From: Herbaspirillum rubrisubalbicans
Lineage (GTDB): Bacteria; Pseudomonadota; Gammaproteobacteria; Burkholderiales; Burkholderiaceae_D
Direction of reading: 5' to 3'
DNA length: 64,000 nt
NCBI RefSeq assembly: GCF_003719195.1
Contig: NZ_CP024996.1
Coordinates: 1,860,001-1,924,000, forward strand
Part shown: in pieces, positions 16,554 through 25,222 of the stretch
Layout: each line of letters starts with the position of its first letter
Numbering within the stretch: position 1 is the stretch's first letter
Notes under the pieces: generated by a model
Seen by the model: only the letters and a program-made list of their open reading frames with translations
The model's database searches: none
Told to the model about the DNA's origin: nothing
Program-made: the position numbers and the translations under genes

Positions 16554-17006
16554 CCATGTTGCTTAACCATCAAGCTCGGCTGCAGCCCCCATGGGGCAAG
16601 GGATAGCGCCGGGCTGGCGGTTTTCACGATGACCACTTTTGGCAGCATATTGACTGCCGTTGGGAACTTTTAAAAGTGCTTCAGATCAGTAAGTTATCGA
16701 TTTACATTGTTTCATTGCTGGACAGCATTAAGCGATTGCTTTAAACTATCGTTTGTCTTCGCGACATTACTTGTTCAACAACGACCCTTTAGCAGTGTCC
16801 GATCCGCAGAGTGCGGATTGTCCAAATTTCCGGCTGGCAGCGCGAATGCTCTCCCGTTCTCCACGGTGACCCGTTCCCATCCCTGTCCGGTATGCATCAT
16901 GCCGAAGCTGGCGGTATCGCTTCGGTTTCATCGCTGCCTTTGCAGCTTTCGGTTCGCATCCAAACGATACGCCCAGCGGGCAAGCGAACCCCTAAAACTT
17001 GATCAT
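16554..17006 (+). other. Long non-coding 5' region of the ABC operon
   Basis: No credible gene is present in these 453 bases; an open frame from 16707 runs into the permease but its residues have no family character. The first 200 bases are AT-richer than the neighbourhood. TTGACT near 16649 could be a -35 element. A small hairpin with arms ATCCGC/GCGGAT lies near 16803-16819. Confidence 0.4.
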
Positions 17007-17274
17007 AGGGCCTGCTCACACTCAATCTGCGAGTGCGAGAGGTCGGCAAGCGTTGTCTGCCTAGGCGCGGCGACGCGCCGTAGTGGTGCTACGGCAAGGA
17101 GCTGCAACAACGGCAGGCGACGCTTGCCGGCCTCTCCCGGAGGGTTGCTCCCAGGAGGCGCGCTGGCGGCGTTGCACGGCAAGGCTGGTGGCGCCACCAC
17201 CAGCCTTGCCGCGCGCCTTGCCACCACGCCTCCTGGGAGCAACGCATCTCGCAGATTGAGTGTGAGCAGGCCCT
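17007..17274 (+). repeat. 268-bp nested inverted-repeat element, three-way-junction fold
   Basis: The outer arms are a perfect 27-bp inverted repeat (17007-17033 with 17248-17274). They enclose two further hairpins. P2 pairs 17037-17061 with 17112-17136: 25 pairs, 22 Watson-Crick and 3 that are G-U in a plus-strand RNA. P3 pairs 17144-17160 with 17227-17243 (17 perfect pairs) and is capped by a 15-bp stem, 17177-17191 with 17197-17211. Junction linkers are only 3, 7 and 4 bases. P2 contains a sub-hairpin with a GCGA loop at 17064-17079. The element ends 53 bases before the permease ATG. It could be a structured leader RNA or a small palindromic mobile repeat (MITE/ERIC-like). Confidence 0.8.
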
Positions 17275-17327
17275 TTAACCCGTCGTCGCGGCGTCATGTC
17301 GCCTCGGCTATACCAACAGGGGGTAAC

Positions 17328-18041
17328 ATGACACGTGTTCGTCACGTCTTCGCCGGCGCGTTCGGTTTTGCGCTGGTCCTTGCAGGCCTGGTCTGGTGGA
17401 TAGGCCCGGATGTCATCCAGAAGTATCGCGGTGACCTGGTCTACTACACCGGCAAGCATCTGGAACTGGTCTTCAGTTCCATGGTGCTGGCCCTGGCCAC
17501 CGGCATCCCCGCCGGCATTGCGCTGTCGCGTCCGGCAGCGCAGGGCAGTGCAGAAAGATTCATCCAGATCTTCAACATCGGCAATACCATCCCTTCCATC
17601 GCCGTGCTGGCGCTAGCGCTGGCCTGCTTCGGCATCGGCAATGGCCCCACCATCCTGGCGCTGTGGCTGGCCTCGCTGCTGCCCATCGTGCGCAATACCT
17701 ACGAGGGTTTGAGGAACGTGCCGGCTGCCATGAAGGAAGCCGCCCGCGGCATCGGCATGAAGCCGCACCAGATCCTGTTGCGGGTGGAGTTGCCCAATGC
17801 GCTGCCCATCATCGTCGGTGGCGTGCGCACGGCGCTGGCGATCAATGTCGGTACCGCGCCGCTGTCGATGCTGATCGGCGGTGAGAGCCTGGGCGGCCTG
17901 ATCTTCCCCGGCATCTACCTGAACAATCATGGCCAGCTATTGCTGGGTGCCGCCGCCACCGCCTTGCTGGCGCTGGTGCTGGATGCTCTGGTGACGACGC
18001 TCTCGGGCTGTTACCTGGCCCGCCGCGGCTTGCGCACCTGA
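17328..18041 (+). CDS. Osmoprotectant-type ABC transporter permease (OpuC/Yeh family)
   Basis: A 237-residue inner-membrane permease. The frame is open much further upstream, but ATG 17328 follows AGGGGG and gives the family N-terminus (a first TM with GFALVLAGLVWWIG). The BPD_transp_1 fold follows: LELVFSSMVLALATGIPAGI, FNIGNTIPSIAVLALALACF and the EAA loop AARGIGMKPHQILLRVELP. It pairs with the second permease at 19039 to import glycine betaine, choline or related quaternary amines (family knowledge; substrate inferred). The highly structured 5' region directly precedes it. Confidence 0.9.
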   Translation: MTRVRHVFAGAFGFALVLAGLVWWIGPDVIQKYRGDLVYYTGKHLELVFSSMVLALATGIPAGIALSRPAAQGSAERFIQIFNIGNTIPSIAVLALALACFGIGNGPTILALWLASLLPIVRNTYEGLRNVPAAMKEAARGIGMKPHQILLRVELPNALPIIVGGVRTALAINVGTAPLSMLIGGESLGGLIFPGIYLNNHGQLLLGAAATALLALVLDALVTTLSGCYLARRGLRT

Positions 18042-18113
18042 GCCCGTACTTCCATTGCCATCACAAGAACGACCGCACGCCGCAGCATCGGGCACAGCGG
18101 TAGAGAGGAAAGC

Positions 18114-19028
18114 ATGACAAAGAAGACCATCACAAAATATGCCCTGTGCGCCCTGGCGCTGGGCCTGGCCATATTCGGCACGGCCCGCGCTCAGGCGCAG
18201 AGCCTGGTCATCGGCGGCAAGAACTTCACCGAGCAATTGCTGCTTTCGGACATGACCGCGCAATACCTGCGCGCCAAGGGCTATGACACCGAACTGAAGA
18301 ACGGCCTTGGGACCACCCTGATGCGCTCGGCCCTGGAAAGCGGCCAGCTCGATATCGTCTGGGACTACACCGGCACCGCCCTGATCGTCTACAACCACAT
18401 CGAAGACAAGCTCGATCCCGACCAGATCTACCAGAAGGTCAAGGATCTCGATGCCCCCCGCGGCCTGACCTGGCTCAACCAGTCCGAACTGAACAACACC
18501 TATGCCTTCGCCATGCCGCGCGAATTGGCCGAGAAATACCACATCCGTTCCCTGCAAGACCTGGCCAATCGCATCAACGAAGATGAGAAGGAGGGTGGCA
18601 AGCCGCACCTCATGGGCGTGGATTACGAGTTCGCCTCGCGCCCTGACGGTCTCGGTCCCATGCAGGCCTTGTATGGTTTCAAGCTGGACCGCAGCGAGGT
18701 CAAGCAGATGGATCCGGGCCTGGTCTACACGGCCCTGAAGAATGAGCAATTGTTCGTCGGCCTGACCTACGCCTCCGATGGGCGCATCAAGGGTTTTGAT
18801 CTGCAATTGCTGGATGACGACAAGGGGTACTTTGCCGCCTACAAGGCCACCCCAGTGGTGCGCCAGGAGATCCTGGAGAAGAACCCCAAGCTGGCTGAAC
18901 AATTGAACGAACTGGCGGCCAAGATCGATACGGCCACCATGACCGAGCTGAACAAGCGCGTCGATATTGATCAGGAACCGGTGGCCAAGGTGGCCGCCGA
19001 TTTCCTCAAGCAAGCCGGCCTGATCTGA
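18114..19028 (+). CDS. ABC transporter substrate-binding protein, glycine betaine/choline type (OpuAC)
   Basis: A 304-residue periplasmic binding protein. The signal peptide (YALCALALGLAIFGTARAQA) ends near residue 28. The mature part starts SLVIGGKNFTEQLLLSDMTA, the OpuCC/OsmF signature, then LDIVWDYTGTALI and YEFASRPDGLGPMQALYGF, a segment that contributes to the ligand cleft. It captures a quaternary amine and delivers it to the two permeases. Located between the permease genes, 72 bp after the first and 10 bp before the second. Confidence 0.93.
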   Translation: MTKKTITKYALCALALGLAIFGTARAQAQSLVIGGKNFTEQLLLSDMTAQYLRAKGYDTELKNGLGTTLMRSALESGQLDIVWDYTGTALIVYNHIEDKLDPDQIYQKVKDLDAPRGLTWLNQSELNNTYAFAMPRELAEKYHIRSLQDLANRINEDEKEGGKPHLMGVDYEFASRPDGLGPMQALYGFKLDRSEVKQMDPGLVYTALKNEQLFVGLTYASDGRIKGFDLQLLDDDKGYFAAYKATPVVRQEILEKNPKLAEQLNELAAKIDTATMTELNKRVDIDQEPVAKVAADFLKQAGLI

Positions 19029-19038
19029 GGAGGGGACC

Positions 19039-19689
19039 ATGAACATCTTCCAATACCTGCAATCAGACTGGCGCAACATACTCGAGCTGACCCTGCAGCA
19101 TCTTGAGCTGGTGGGCATCGCGGTCAGCCTGGCCATTGTCATCGGCGTCCCTCTGGGCATCCTGATCGTGCGCGTGCGCTGGTTGGCCGGTCCCTTGATG
19201 GGCTTGGCGACCATTGTGCTCACGCTGCCTTCCATCGCGCTGTTTGGCCTGATGATCCCGGTGTTCTCACACTTCGGCGCCGGCATCGGGCCCTTGCCGG
19301 CCATCACCGCCGTGTTCCTGTATTCGCTGTTGCCCATCATGCGCAACACCTACCTGGCGCTGGAGAATATCGAAGCCGGCATCAAGGAAGCCGGCATCGG
19401 TATCGGCATGACCTTCTGGCAGCGCCTGCGCATGGTGGACCTGCCGCTGGCGGTGCCCGTGATCCTGGGTGGCGTGCGCACGGCGGTGGTGATGAACATC
19501 GGTGTGATGGCCATTGCCGCCGTCATCGGCGCCGGTGGGCTGGGCGTGCTGATCCTGCACGCCATCAGCCAGAGCAACATGCAAAAACTCGTGGTGGGCG
19601 CGGTGATGATCAGCGTGCTGGCCATCATCGCGGACACCTTGCTGCAACGTCTGCAAAAAATCCTGACACCGAAAGGAGTACAAAAATGA
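19039..19689 (+). CDS. Osmoprotectant-type ABC transporter permease, second subunit
   Basis: A 216-residue inner-membrane permease with about five TM helices (LVGIAVSLAIVIGVPLGILI, GLATIVLTLPSIALFGLMIP, then AVVMNIGVMAIAAVIGAGGL). The EAA loop reads EAGIGIGMTFWQRLRMVDLP. GAGG near the C-terminus is shared with OpuCB/YehW-type permeases. Its stop overlaps the ATPase start by 4 bp. Confidence 0.93.
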   Translation: MNIFQYLQSDWRNILELTLQHLELVGIAVSLAIVIGVPLGILIVRVRWLAGPLMGLATIVLTLPSIALFGLMIPVFSHFGAGIGPLPAITAVFLYSLLPIMRNTYLALENIEAGIKEAGIGIGMTFWQRLRMVDLPLAVPVILGGVRTAVVMNIGVMAIAAVIGAGGLGVLILHAISQSNMQKLVVGAVMISVLAIIADTLLQRLQKILTPKGVQK

Positions 19690-20819
19690 TCGAATTGGAC
19701 CAACTGAGCAAGACCTACACCCAAAAGGATGGCACCCAGGTCAAGGCGGTGGATGCCGTGAGCCTGAAGGTGGCCGAAGGCGAGATCTGCGTCTTCCTCG
19801 GCCCTTCGGGATGCGGCAAGACCACCACCCTGAAGATGATCAATCGCTTGATCAACCCGACTTCCGGCCGCGTGCTCTTGAATGGCCAGGACACCTCCGG
19901 CATCGACGAAGTGGAACTGCGCCGCCACATCGGCTACGTGATCCAGCAGATCGGTCTGTTCCCCAACATGACCATCGAAGAGAACATCACCATCGTCCCG
20001 CGCCTGTTGGGCTGGGACAAGAAGCGCTGCCAGGAACGCGCCACCGAGTTGATGGCCATGGTGGCGCTGGACCCGAAGAAATTCCTGAAGCGCTATCCGC
20101 GCGAGTTGTCCGGCGGCCAGCAGCAGCGTATCGGCGTCATCCGCGCACTGGCAGCCGATGCGCCGGTGCTGCTGATGGACGAACCCTTTGGCGCGGTCGA
20201 TCCGATCAATCGCGAATCGATCCAGAACGAGTTCTTCCAGATGCAGCGCCAGTTGAACAAGACTGTCATCATGGTCAGCCACGACATCGACGAAGCCATC
20301 AAGCTGGGCGACAAGGTGGCCGTGTTCCGCGCCGGCAAGCTGGTGCAGTTCGACAATCCCGATACCTTGCTGGCACGCCCCAAGGATGATTTCGTCAGCG
20401 CCTTCGTCGGCCAGGATCACACCTTGAAGCGCCTGCTGCTGGTGCGTGCCGGCGAGGCCGCCACCACCCCGGCCACGGCCCAGCCCGATGTCTCCTGCGA
20501 CCAGGCCCTGGCGCTGATGGATGACCAGGATGCGCGCTATCTGACCATCATCGATGCCGACAATCGTGCGCTGGGCTATCTCACCCGCCGTGACGTGCGC
20601 GGCAATAGCGGCGTGGCCGAAGACAAGGTGCGGCCCTTCACCATGAACGCCGCACCGGACGAAAACCTGCGCGTGGTGCTCTCCAAGATGTACAAGCACA
20701 GCACCAGCTGGATGCCGGTCATCGCCAATGATGGCAGCTATCTGGGTGAAGTGACGCAAGATTCCATTGCCAGTTATCTGAGCTCTGGCAAGTCGCGCGG
20801 GATGGCGATGGCGGCTTGA
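19686..20819 (+). CDS. Osmoprotectant-type ABC transporter ATP-binding protein with CBS domains
   Basis: A 377-residue ATPase. Walker A is GPSGCGKTT (near residue 39), the signature is LSGGQQQRIGV and Walker B is VLLMDEPFGAVDP, followed by the switch His in MVSHDIDEAIKLG. After residue 245 come two CBS motifs (VSCDQALALMDDQDARYLTI and ENLRVVLSKMYKHSTSWMPV). In OpuA and related transporters the tandem CBS module gates transport by ionic strength, so osmotic activation of this system is likely. Last gene of the four-gene operon; a terminator follows. Confidence 0.94.
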   Translation: MIELDQLSKTYTQKDGTQVKAVDAVSLKVAEGEICVFLGPSGCGKTTTLKMINRLINPTSGRVLLNGQDTSGIDEVELRRHIGYVIQQIGLFPNMTIEENITIVPRLLGWDKKRCQERATELMAMVALDPKKFLKRYPRELSGGQQQRIGVIRALAADAPVLLMDEPFGAVDPINRESIQNEFFQMQRQLNKTVIMVSHDIDEAIKLGDKVAVFRAGKLVQFDNPDTLLARPKDDFVSAFVGQDHTLKRLLLVRAGEAATTPATAQPDVSCDQALALMDDQDARYLTIIDADNRALGYLTRRDVRGNSGVAEDKVRPFTMNAAPDENLRVVLSKMYKHSTSWMPVIANDGSYLGEVTQDSIASYLSSGKSRGMAMAA

Positions 20820-20863
20820 TCGCGCCAGATGGCGATCTTCCCGAGGTGAAGGAAAAGGGAAAG

Positions 20864-20900
20864 AGGGCAATGCCGGGCCAGGCGCCCGCATTGCCCTTGT
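20864..20900. terminator. Bidirectional-type hairpin between ABC operon and LysR gene
   Basis: AGGGCAATGC (20864-20873) pairs with GCATTGCCCT (20888-20897), 10 perfect pairs, followed by TGTTC on the plus strand. It separates two convergent transcripts and touches the LysR stop codon. Confidence 0.6.
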
Positions 20901-21794
20901 TCATTGCATCTGCTGGAGGTCGTCGAGGAAGGCCGCCACGATAGGTTCCTTGACGCTCTGACGGTTGGTCACCACGCTGATGCCAACCTCGTAGGATAGC
21001 CGCTCCCGGTTCAACGCCCGCATCTGCCCGCGCGCCTCGTAGTCGCGGCCCATCTCTTCGGGCAGGTAGCCCAGATGCTGGCCCGAGAGGATGAGCAGGG
21101 ACATCGCTTCCATATTGCCGGTCACGGCCATGATGTTGCGCGGTTGCAGGGGCAGGTGTTCCGGCGGCACCGGATAGTCGCGCCAGGCCCAGGCATATTG
21201 CGCGGCCTGTTCCGGTTCGATCTCGCCGGGCTGCTCGAACAGTGGATGGGGTGGGGCGCAATAGGCCACCTGGCGTTCCTGCAGCAGCGGCGCGTATTGC
21301 AGCGCGCTGACATGGCGCCAGAAGTAACCGATGGCGATCTGGATGCTACCGTTCAGGAGCATCTCTTCCAGCTCGCCGGGCGTGCGCACCAGCAGTTCGA
21401 TGCGCACCGCTTCATCGCGCTGGCGAAAGACGCGGATCACCTGCGCCAGCCGCGCATTGTGTTGCGCCGGCGTATGGCCCATCAGACCGATGGAGAGCTT
21501 GCCGACCAGGCGCTTGTCCAGGTTGCGGGCTTCCATGCCGAATTCGGTGAGGGCGTCCATCATGCGCCGCGCAGAGTCGGCGAACTTCTCGCCCTTGGCG
21601 GTCAATTTGAAACCGGCCCGGCCGCGCTCGCACAGACGAAATCCCAGGCGCATTTCCAGCGTGTTCAGTTGCGTGCTGATGGTGGACTGACCGACATTGA
21701 GCCGGGCCTGCGCCGCCGAAACCCCGTGTGAATCGACCACGGCCAGGAAGACGCGGATCAGGCGCAGGTCCAGATCGAAGACATTGTTGAGCAT
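20901..21794 (-). CDS. LysR family transcriptional regulator
   Basis: A 297-residue regulator. The N-terminal winged helix (DLRLIRVFLAVVDSHGVSAA, then LNVGQSTISTQLNTLEMRLG, residues about 8-66) is followed by a periplasmic-binding-like effector domain (KLSIGLMGHTPAQHNARLAQ). The long frame upstream of 21794 crosses the divergent promoter and is spurious. Divergent from the agmatinase-family gene with a palindromic box between them, so it probably controls that gene in response to its guanidino substrate; P. aeruginosa gbuR-gbuA is a precedent of this layout. Confidence 0.9.
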   Translation of the reverse strand: MLNNVFDLDLRLIRVFLAVVDSHGVSAAQARLNVGQSTISTQLNTLEMRLGFRLCERGRAGFKLTAKGEKFADSARRMMDALTEFGMEARNLDKRLVGKLSIGLMGHTPAQHNARLAQVIRVFRQRDEAVRIELLVRTPGELEEMLLNGSIQIAIGYFWRHVSALQYAPLLQERQVAYCAPPHPLFEQPGEIEPEQAAQYAWAWRDYPVPPEHLPLQPRNIMAVTGNMEAMSLLILSGQHLGYLPEEMGRDYEARGQMRALNRERLSYEVGISVVTNRQSVKEPIVAAFLDDLQQMQ

Positions 21795-21825
21795 GGTCGG
21801 TGAGCAGTGAGTGGAAAGTGGATTC

Positions 21826-21849
21826 TTACATCGATAAATATCAATGTAA
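21826..21849. promoter_or_regulatory. Near-perfect palindrome, likely LysR operator
   Basis: A 24-bp palindrome with ten of twelve base pairs matching: half-sites TTACAT-C-GATA and TATC-A-ATGTAA. It contains a T-N11-A arrangement as LysR proteins prefer. A second AT-rich partial palindrome (GAAAT...ATTTTC) lies at 21857-21873. Both sit between the LysR start (21794) and the agmatinase start (21933). Confidence 0.6.
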
Positions 21850-21932
21850 ACCTCAAGAAATCGATATATTTTCAGTTGCATTGTCCCGATAGAATGCTTT
21901 TGACAGCATTTTTGATACAGGGAGCCACATCG

Positions 21933-22886
21933 ATGGAACATGAACTTTACCAACCCCTGGGCGGCAACGTGATGCCCCGTTTCGGCGGCATTGCCACCAT
22001 GATGCGGCTGCCGCACGTGCAAGATCCGGCCGGGCTGGATGTGGGCTTCGTGGGTGTGCCGCTGGATATCGGCACGTCCAACCGCTCCGGCACGCGCTTC
22101 GGGCCGCGCCAGATCCGTAGCGAATCGGTGCTGCTGCGCCCCTATAACATGGCCACCCGCGCCGCGCCCTTCGATTCGCTGAAAGTGGCCGACCTGGGTG
22201 ACGTGGCCTTGAATCCGTATAGCCTGCTGGATTCGGTGCGCATGATCGAAGAGGCTTATGACCGTATCTACGCCACCGGCTGCAAGACCATCAGCCTGGG
22301 CGGCGACCACACCTTGACCCTGCCCATCCTGCGTGCCATGGCGCGCCATCGCGGCCCGGTGGGGCTGATCCATGTGGATGCCCATGCCGACGTCAACGAC
22401 ACCATGAATGGCGAGAAGATCGCCCACGGCACCCCATTCCGCCGCGCCTTCGAGGAGGGGTTGCTGGACCCGCAACGGGTAGTGCAGATCGGTCTGCGCG
22501 GTACCGGTTATCACGCCGATGATTTCGACTGGTGCCGTGCCCAGGGCTTCCGCGTGGTGCAGGCCGAAGAGTGTTGGCATCGCTCGCTGGCACCGTTGAT
22601 GGACGAAGTGCGTGCGCAGATGGGGGATGGCCCGGTCTACCTGACCTTCGATATCGATGGCCTGGACCCGGCCTTTGCGCCTGGTACCGGCACGCCCGAG
22701 ATTGGTGGATTGACGGTGCAGCAAGGGCTGGAAATCATCCGTGGCTGCAAGGGGCTGGACATCGTCTCGGCCGATGTGGTCGAGGTCTCGCCCCCCTATG
22801 ACCAGGCTGGGACCACTGCACTGGTGGCGGCTAACCTGGCATATGAAATGTTGTGCATCCTGCCGGGCGTGAAATACCGGGCCTGA
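21933..22886 (+). CDS. speB: Agmatinase-family ureohydrolase (agmatinase or guanidinobutyrase)
   Basis: A 317-residue binuclear Mn2+ ureohydrolase that splits urea from a guanidino compound. Metal-binding segments are GGDHT, HVDAHADVND and DIDGLDPAFAPGTGTPE; the N-terminus has QPLGGNVMPRFGGIATMM. Start ATG 21933 follows GGGAG; the longer frame begins in the promoter. Sequence alone does not separate agmatinase (to putrescine) from 4-guanidinobutyrase (to GABA). The divergent LysR regulator and the RFGGIATMM N-terminus recall P. aeruginosa GbuA, so guanidinobutyrase is a serious alternative to the default agmatinase name. Confidence 0.88.
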   Translation: MEHELYQPLGGNVMPRFGGIATMMRLPHVQDPAGLDVGFVGVPLDIGTSNRSGTRFGPRQIRSESVLLRPYNMATRAAPFDSLKVADLGDVALNPYSLLDSVRMIEEAYDRIYATGCKTISLGGDHTLTLPILRAMARHRGPVGLIHVDAHADVNDTMNGEKIAHGTPFRRAFEEGLLDPQRVVQIGLRGTGYHADDFDWCRAQGFRVVQAEECWHRSLAPLMDEVRAQMGDGPVYLTFDIDGLDPAFAPGTGTPEIGGLTVQQGLEIIRGCKGLDIVSADVVEVSPPYDQAGTTALVAANLAYEMLCILPGVKYRA

Positions 22887-22930
22887 GGCATCGATGCTGA
22901 TGGGAAGTGAAGGAACAGGTCAAAAAACAA

Positions 22931-22967
22931 AAATGCCCGCAGCGTTTGATGCGGGCATTTTTATTTG
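22931..22967. terminator. Bidirectional intrinsic terminator
   Basis: AAAATGCCCGC and GCGGGCATTTTT flank a 10-base loop, with T-rich tracts on both strands (TTTTTATTT on plus; TTTTTGTTTTTTG on minus). It serves both the ureohydrolase gene and the convergent GNAT gene. Confidence 0.9.
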
Positions 22968-22982
22968 GACTCAACAATACAT

Positions 22983-23468
22983 TCAGTCCAGCGGCTTGTG
23001 CATGAACATGGCCTTGCCGGTTTCGGCCTTCAACTCATAGCCTGCAAAACCGCAGGTGCGATACAGCGCGCGCGCCACGGCATTGCCTTCCAATACTTCC
23101 AGCGTGAGCTTGCAGCAACCCAGCTTGCGTGCTTCTTCCTCGACTGCCGCCAGCAGCAACTTGGCTACACCCTGGCCGCGATAGGCCGGCATCACGGCCA
23201 GGTCATGCAGGTTCAGCAGTGGCTTGCAGGCGAAGGTGGAGAAACCTTCGATGCAATTGGCCAGGCCAGCAGGCGTGGTGCCATCGAAGGCCAGGAACAC
23301 ATGGGCGGTAGGACGTTTCTTCAGCTCGACCGCCAGGTTCTCGCGCACGTAGTCGGAGAGCGGCTGGCCGCCGCCCATGGCATCGCAAGCGTAGGCATTG
23401 AGGGTCTCGAACAAGGCTGCCGCGTGGGCAGCGTTGTCGAGGTCGGCCTTGATGACGCAAACACCCAT
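22983..23468 (-). CDS. GNAT family N-acetyltransferase
   Basis: A 161-residue acetyltransferase. The acetyl-CoA binding motif A is PAYRGQGVAKLLLAAVEEEA (about residues 94-113; R/Q-x-x-G-x-G/A), followed by LEVLEGNAVARALYRTCGFA, motif B. It transfers an acetyl group from acetyl-CoA to an unknown amine. It is 30 bp downstream of rhlE on the same strand and may be co-transcribed with it. Confidence 0.9.
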   Translation of the reverse strand: MGVCVIKADLDNAAHAAALFETLNAYACDAMGGGQPLSDYVRENLAVELKKRPTAHVFLAFDGTTPAGLANCIEGFSTFACKPLLNLHDLAVMPAYRGQGVAKLLLAAVEEEARKLGCCKLTLEVLEGNAVARALYRTCGFAGYELKAETGKAMFMHKPLD

Positions 23469-23498
23469 GTCGTCCCTTTGCTGATGAAGATGAACGCC

Positions 23499-25049
23499 TT
23501 ACTTGCCCGCTGCGCGCTGGCCGCCGTGGGTCAGCGCCGAAGGGCGCGGACCGCCCTGGCGGGGCTGGCCCGGGTTGCGCGGCTGGTTGTTGGCATGGGC
23601 CGGCTTGGGGGCGCGGTTGGCGTTGTTGCCAACGTTGCCGCCAGTGCTGCCATTACCACCTGCGTTGCCAGCGCGTGCGCCCTGGCCACGCGCGGCATTG
23701 CCATTGGCGGCTGGGCGCGGTTTGGCAGCTTGGCCGCCATTACCACCATTGCCACCGCTGGCTGGTTTGGCCGGCTTGGCTGCAGCAGAATTGCCGTTGC
23801 CATTGGCAGCGGGTTTGCGCGGGGCGCTGCGCTGACCGCCACGTCCACCCCCATTCTGGTGACGGCCCTGGCCGCTGCGCAACTGGATCGGCTGCGGCTT
23901 GGCGCTGGGGTCGGGTTCGAAACCGGCGATCACTTCTACCGGAATCTCGCGCTTGATGAAGCGCTCGATGTCGTGCAACAGGTCGCGCTCATCCACGCAC
24001 ACCAGCGAGACGGCTTCGCCGGTAGCGCCGGCACGGCCGGTGCGGCCGATGCGGTGCACGTAATCTTCGGGTACGTTGGGCAGGTCATAGTTGACCACGT
24101 GCGGCAGTTGGTCGATGTCGATGCCGCGGGCAGCAATATCGGTGGCGATCAGGGCGGTCAGCTTGCCGTCCTTGAATTCGGCCAGCGCCTTGGTGCGGGC
24201 CGACTGGCTCTTGTTGCCGTGGATCGCCATGGCGGTGATGCCGTCGCGCGCCAGTTGCTCGACCAGCTTGTTGGCGCCGTGCTTGGTGCGGGTGAAGACC
24301 AGCACCTGCTTCCACTGGTGGGTCTTGATCAGGTGCGCCAGCATGGGGTGCTTCTTGTCGCGGTCGACCGGGTGGATCTTCTGAGCGATCACTTCCACGG
24401 TGGAGTTGCGGCGCGCCACTTCGATCAGGGCCGGGTTGTTCAGGAGGCTGTCGGCCAGCTTCTTGATTTCATCGGCGAAGGTGGCCGAGAACAGCAGGTT
24501 CTGGCGCTTGGGCGGCAGTGCGGCCAGCACTTTGCGGATGTCGCGGATGAAGCCCATGTCCAGCATCCGGTCGGCTTCGTCCAGCACCAGGATCTGGATG
24601 TGCTGCAGGTTCACGGTGCCTTGCTGCATGTGGTCCAGCAAGCGGCCAGGGGTGGCCACCAGGATATCGACGCCACGCTTCAAGAGCGTGATCTGCGGAT
24701 TGATGCCGACACCGCCGAAGATGCAGGCCGAGGTCAGCGGCAGGTACTTGCCGTACTGGCGCACGCTCTCTTCGACCTGGGCGGCCAGTTCGCGGGTAGG
24801 GGCCAGGATCAGCGCGCGGATCGGCAGATGGCCATTGATCTTCTGGCGCGGCATGGTCGACAGGCGTTGCAGCAGCGGCAGGGTGAAGCCGGCAGTCTTG
24901 CCGGTGCCGGTCTGGGCGCCGGCCAGCAGGTCACCGCCGGAGAGCACTGCGGGAACAGCCTGGGCCTGGATCGGGGTAGGGGAGGTATAGCCTTGTTCGG
25001 AAACGGCACGAACGATTTCGTCGGACAAGCCGAGCGCGGAAAATGACAT
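23499..25049 (-). CDS. rhlE: DEAD-box ATP-dependent RNA helicase RhlE
   Basis: A 516-residue helicase, start ATG 25049 (MSFSALGLS); the longer frame is not supported. All motifs are present: Q motif ([14 protein letters not shown]), [28 protein letters not shown], then in domain 2 [23 protein letters not shown] and [10 protein letters not shown]. From about residue 385 a long tail rich in Gly, Asn, Ala and Pro with scattered Arg/Lys ([23 protein letters not shown]) is a disordered RNA-binding extension. It unwinds short RNA duplexes during RNA decay and ribosome maturation. Confidence 0.95.
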   Translation of the reverse strand: MSFSALGLSDEIVRAVSEQGYTSPTPIQAQAVPAVLSGGDLLAGAQTGTGKTAGFTLPLLQRLSTMPRQKINGHLPIRALILAPTRELAAQVEESVRQYGKYLPLTSACIFGGVGINPQITLLKRGVDILVATPGRLLDHMQQGTVNLQHIQILVLDEADRMLDMGFIRDIRKVLAALPPKRQNLLFSATFADEIKKLADSLLNNPALIEVARRNSTVEVIAQKIHPVDRDKKHPMLAHLIKTHQWKQVLVFTRTKHGANKLVEQLARDGITAMAIHGNKSQSARTKALAEFKDGKLTALIATDIAARGIDIDQLPHVVNYDLPNVPEDYVHRIGRTGRAGATGEAVSLVCVDERDLLHDIERFIKREIPVEVIAGFEPDPSAKPQPIQLRSGQGRHQNGGGRGGQRSAPRKPAANGNGNSAAAKPAKPASGGNGGNGGQAAKPRPAANGNAARGQGARAGNAGGNGSTGGNVGNNANRAPKPAHANNQPRNPGQPRQGGPRPSALTHGGQRAAGK

Positions 25050-25222
25050 GAGACTCTGAAATTGGGTTTGGCCTGTGGTCCCGTACGGGCGCCAGTCGCA
25101 GGCAAACGGGGTTGGAACTTGAGGAGGGCGCGGACTGGACTGGCTATACGCCGCGCAGGCCGCAGTATAACAGCGCAACCCGCGCACTACGTGAATTATT
25201 TTGAGAAGTTGCGGGAGTCAGC

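Noticed and set aside
16930..17000. GGTTCGCATCC-like stretch considered as a tRNA T-arm
   Set aside because: No acceptor, D or anticodon arms can be folded around it.
16707..17327. Long N-terminal extension of the first ABC permease
   Set aside because: Its codons run through the palindromic element and give no hydrophobic or family-like sequence; ATG 17328 has a good ribosome site.
23499..23900. Repetitive Gly/Asn-coding DNA considered as a tandem repeat or CRISPR-like array
   Set aside because: It is the in-frame low-complexity tail of RhlE; no regular repeat-spacer pattern.
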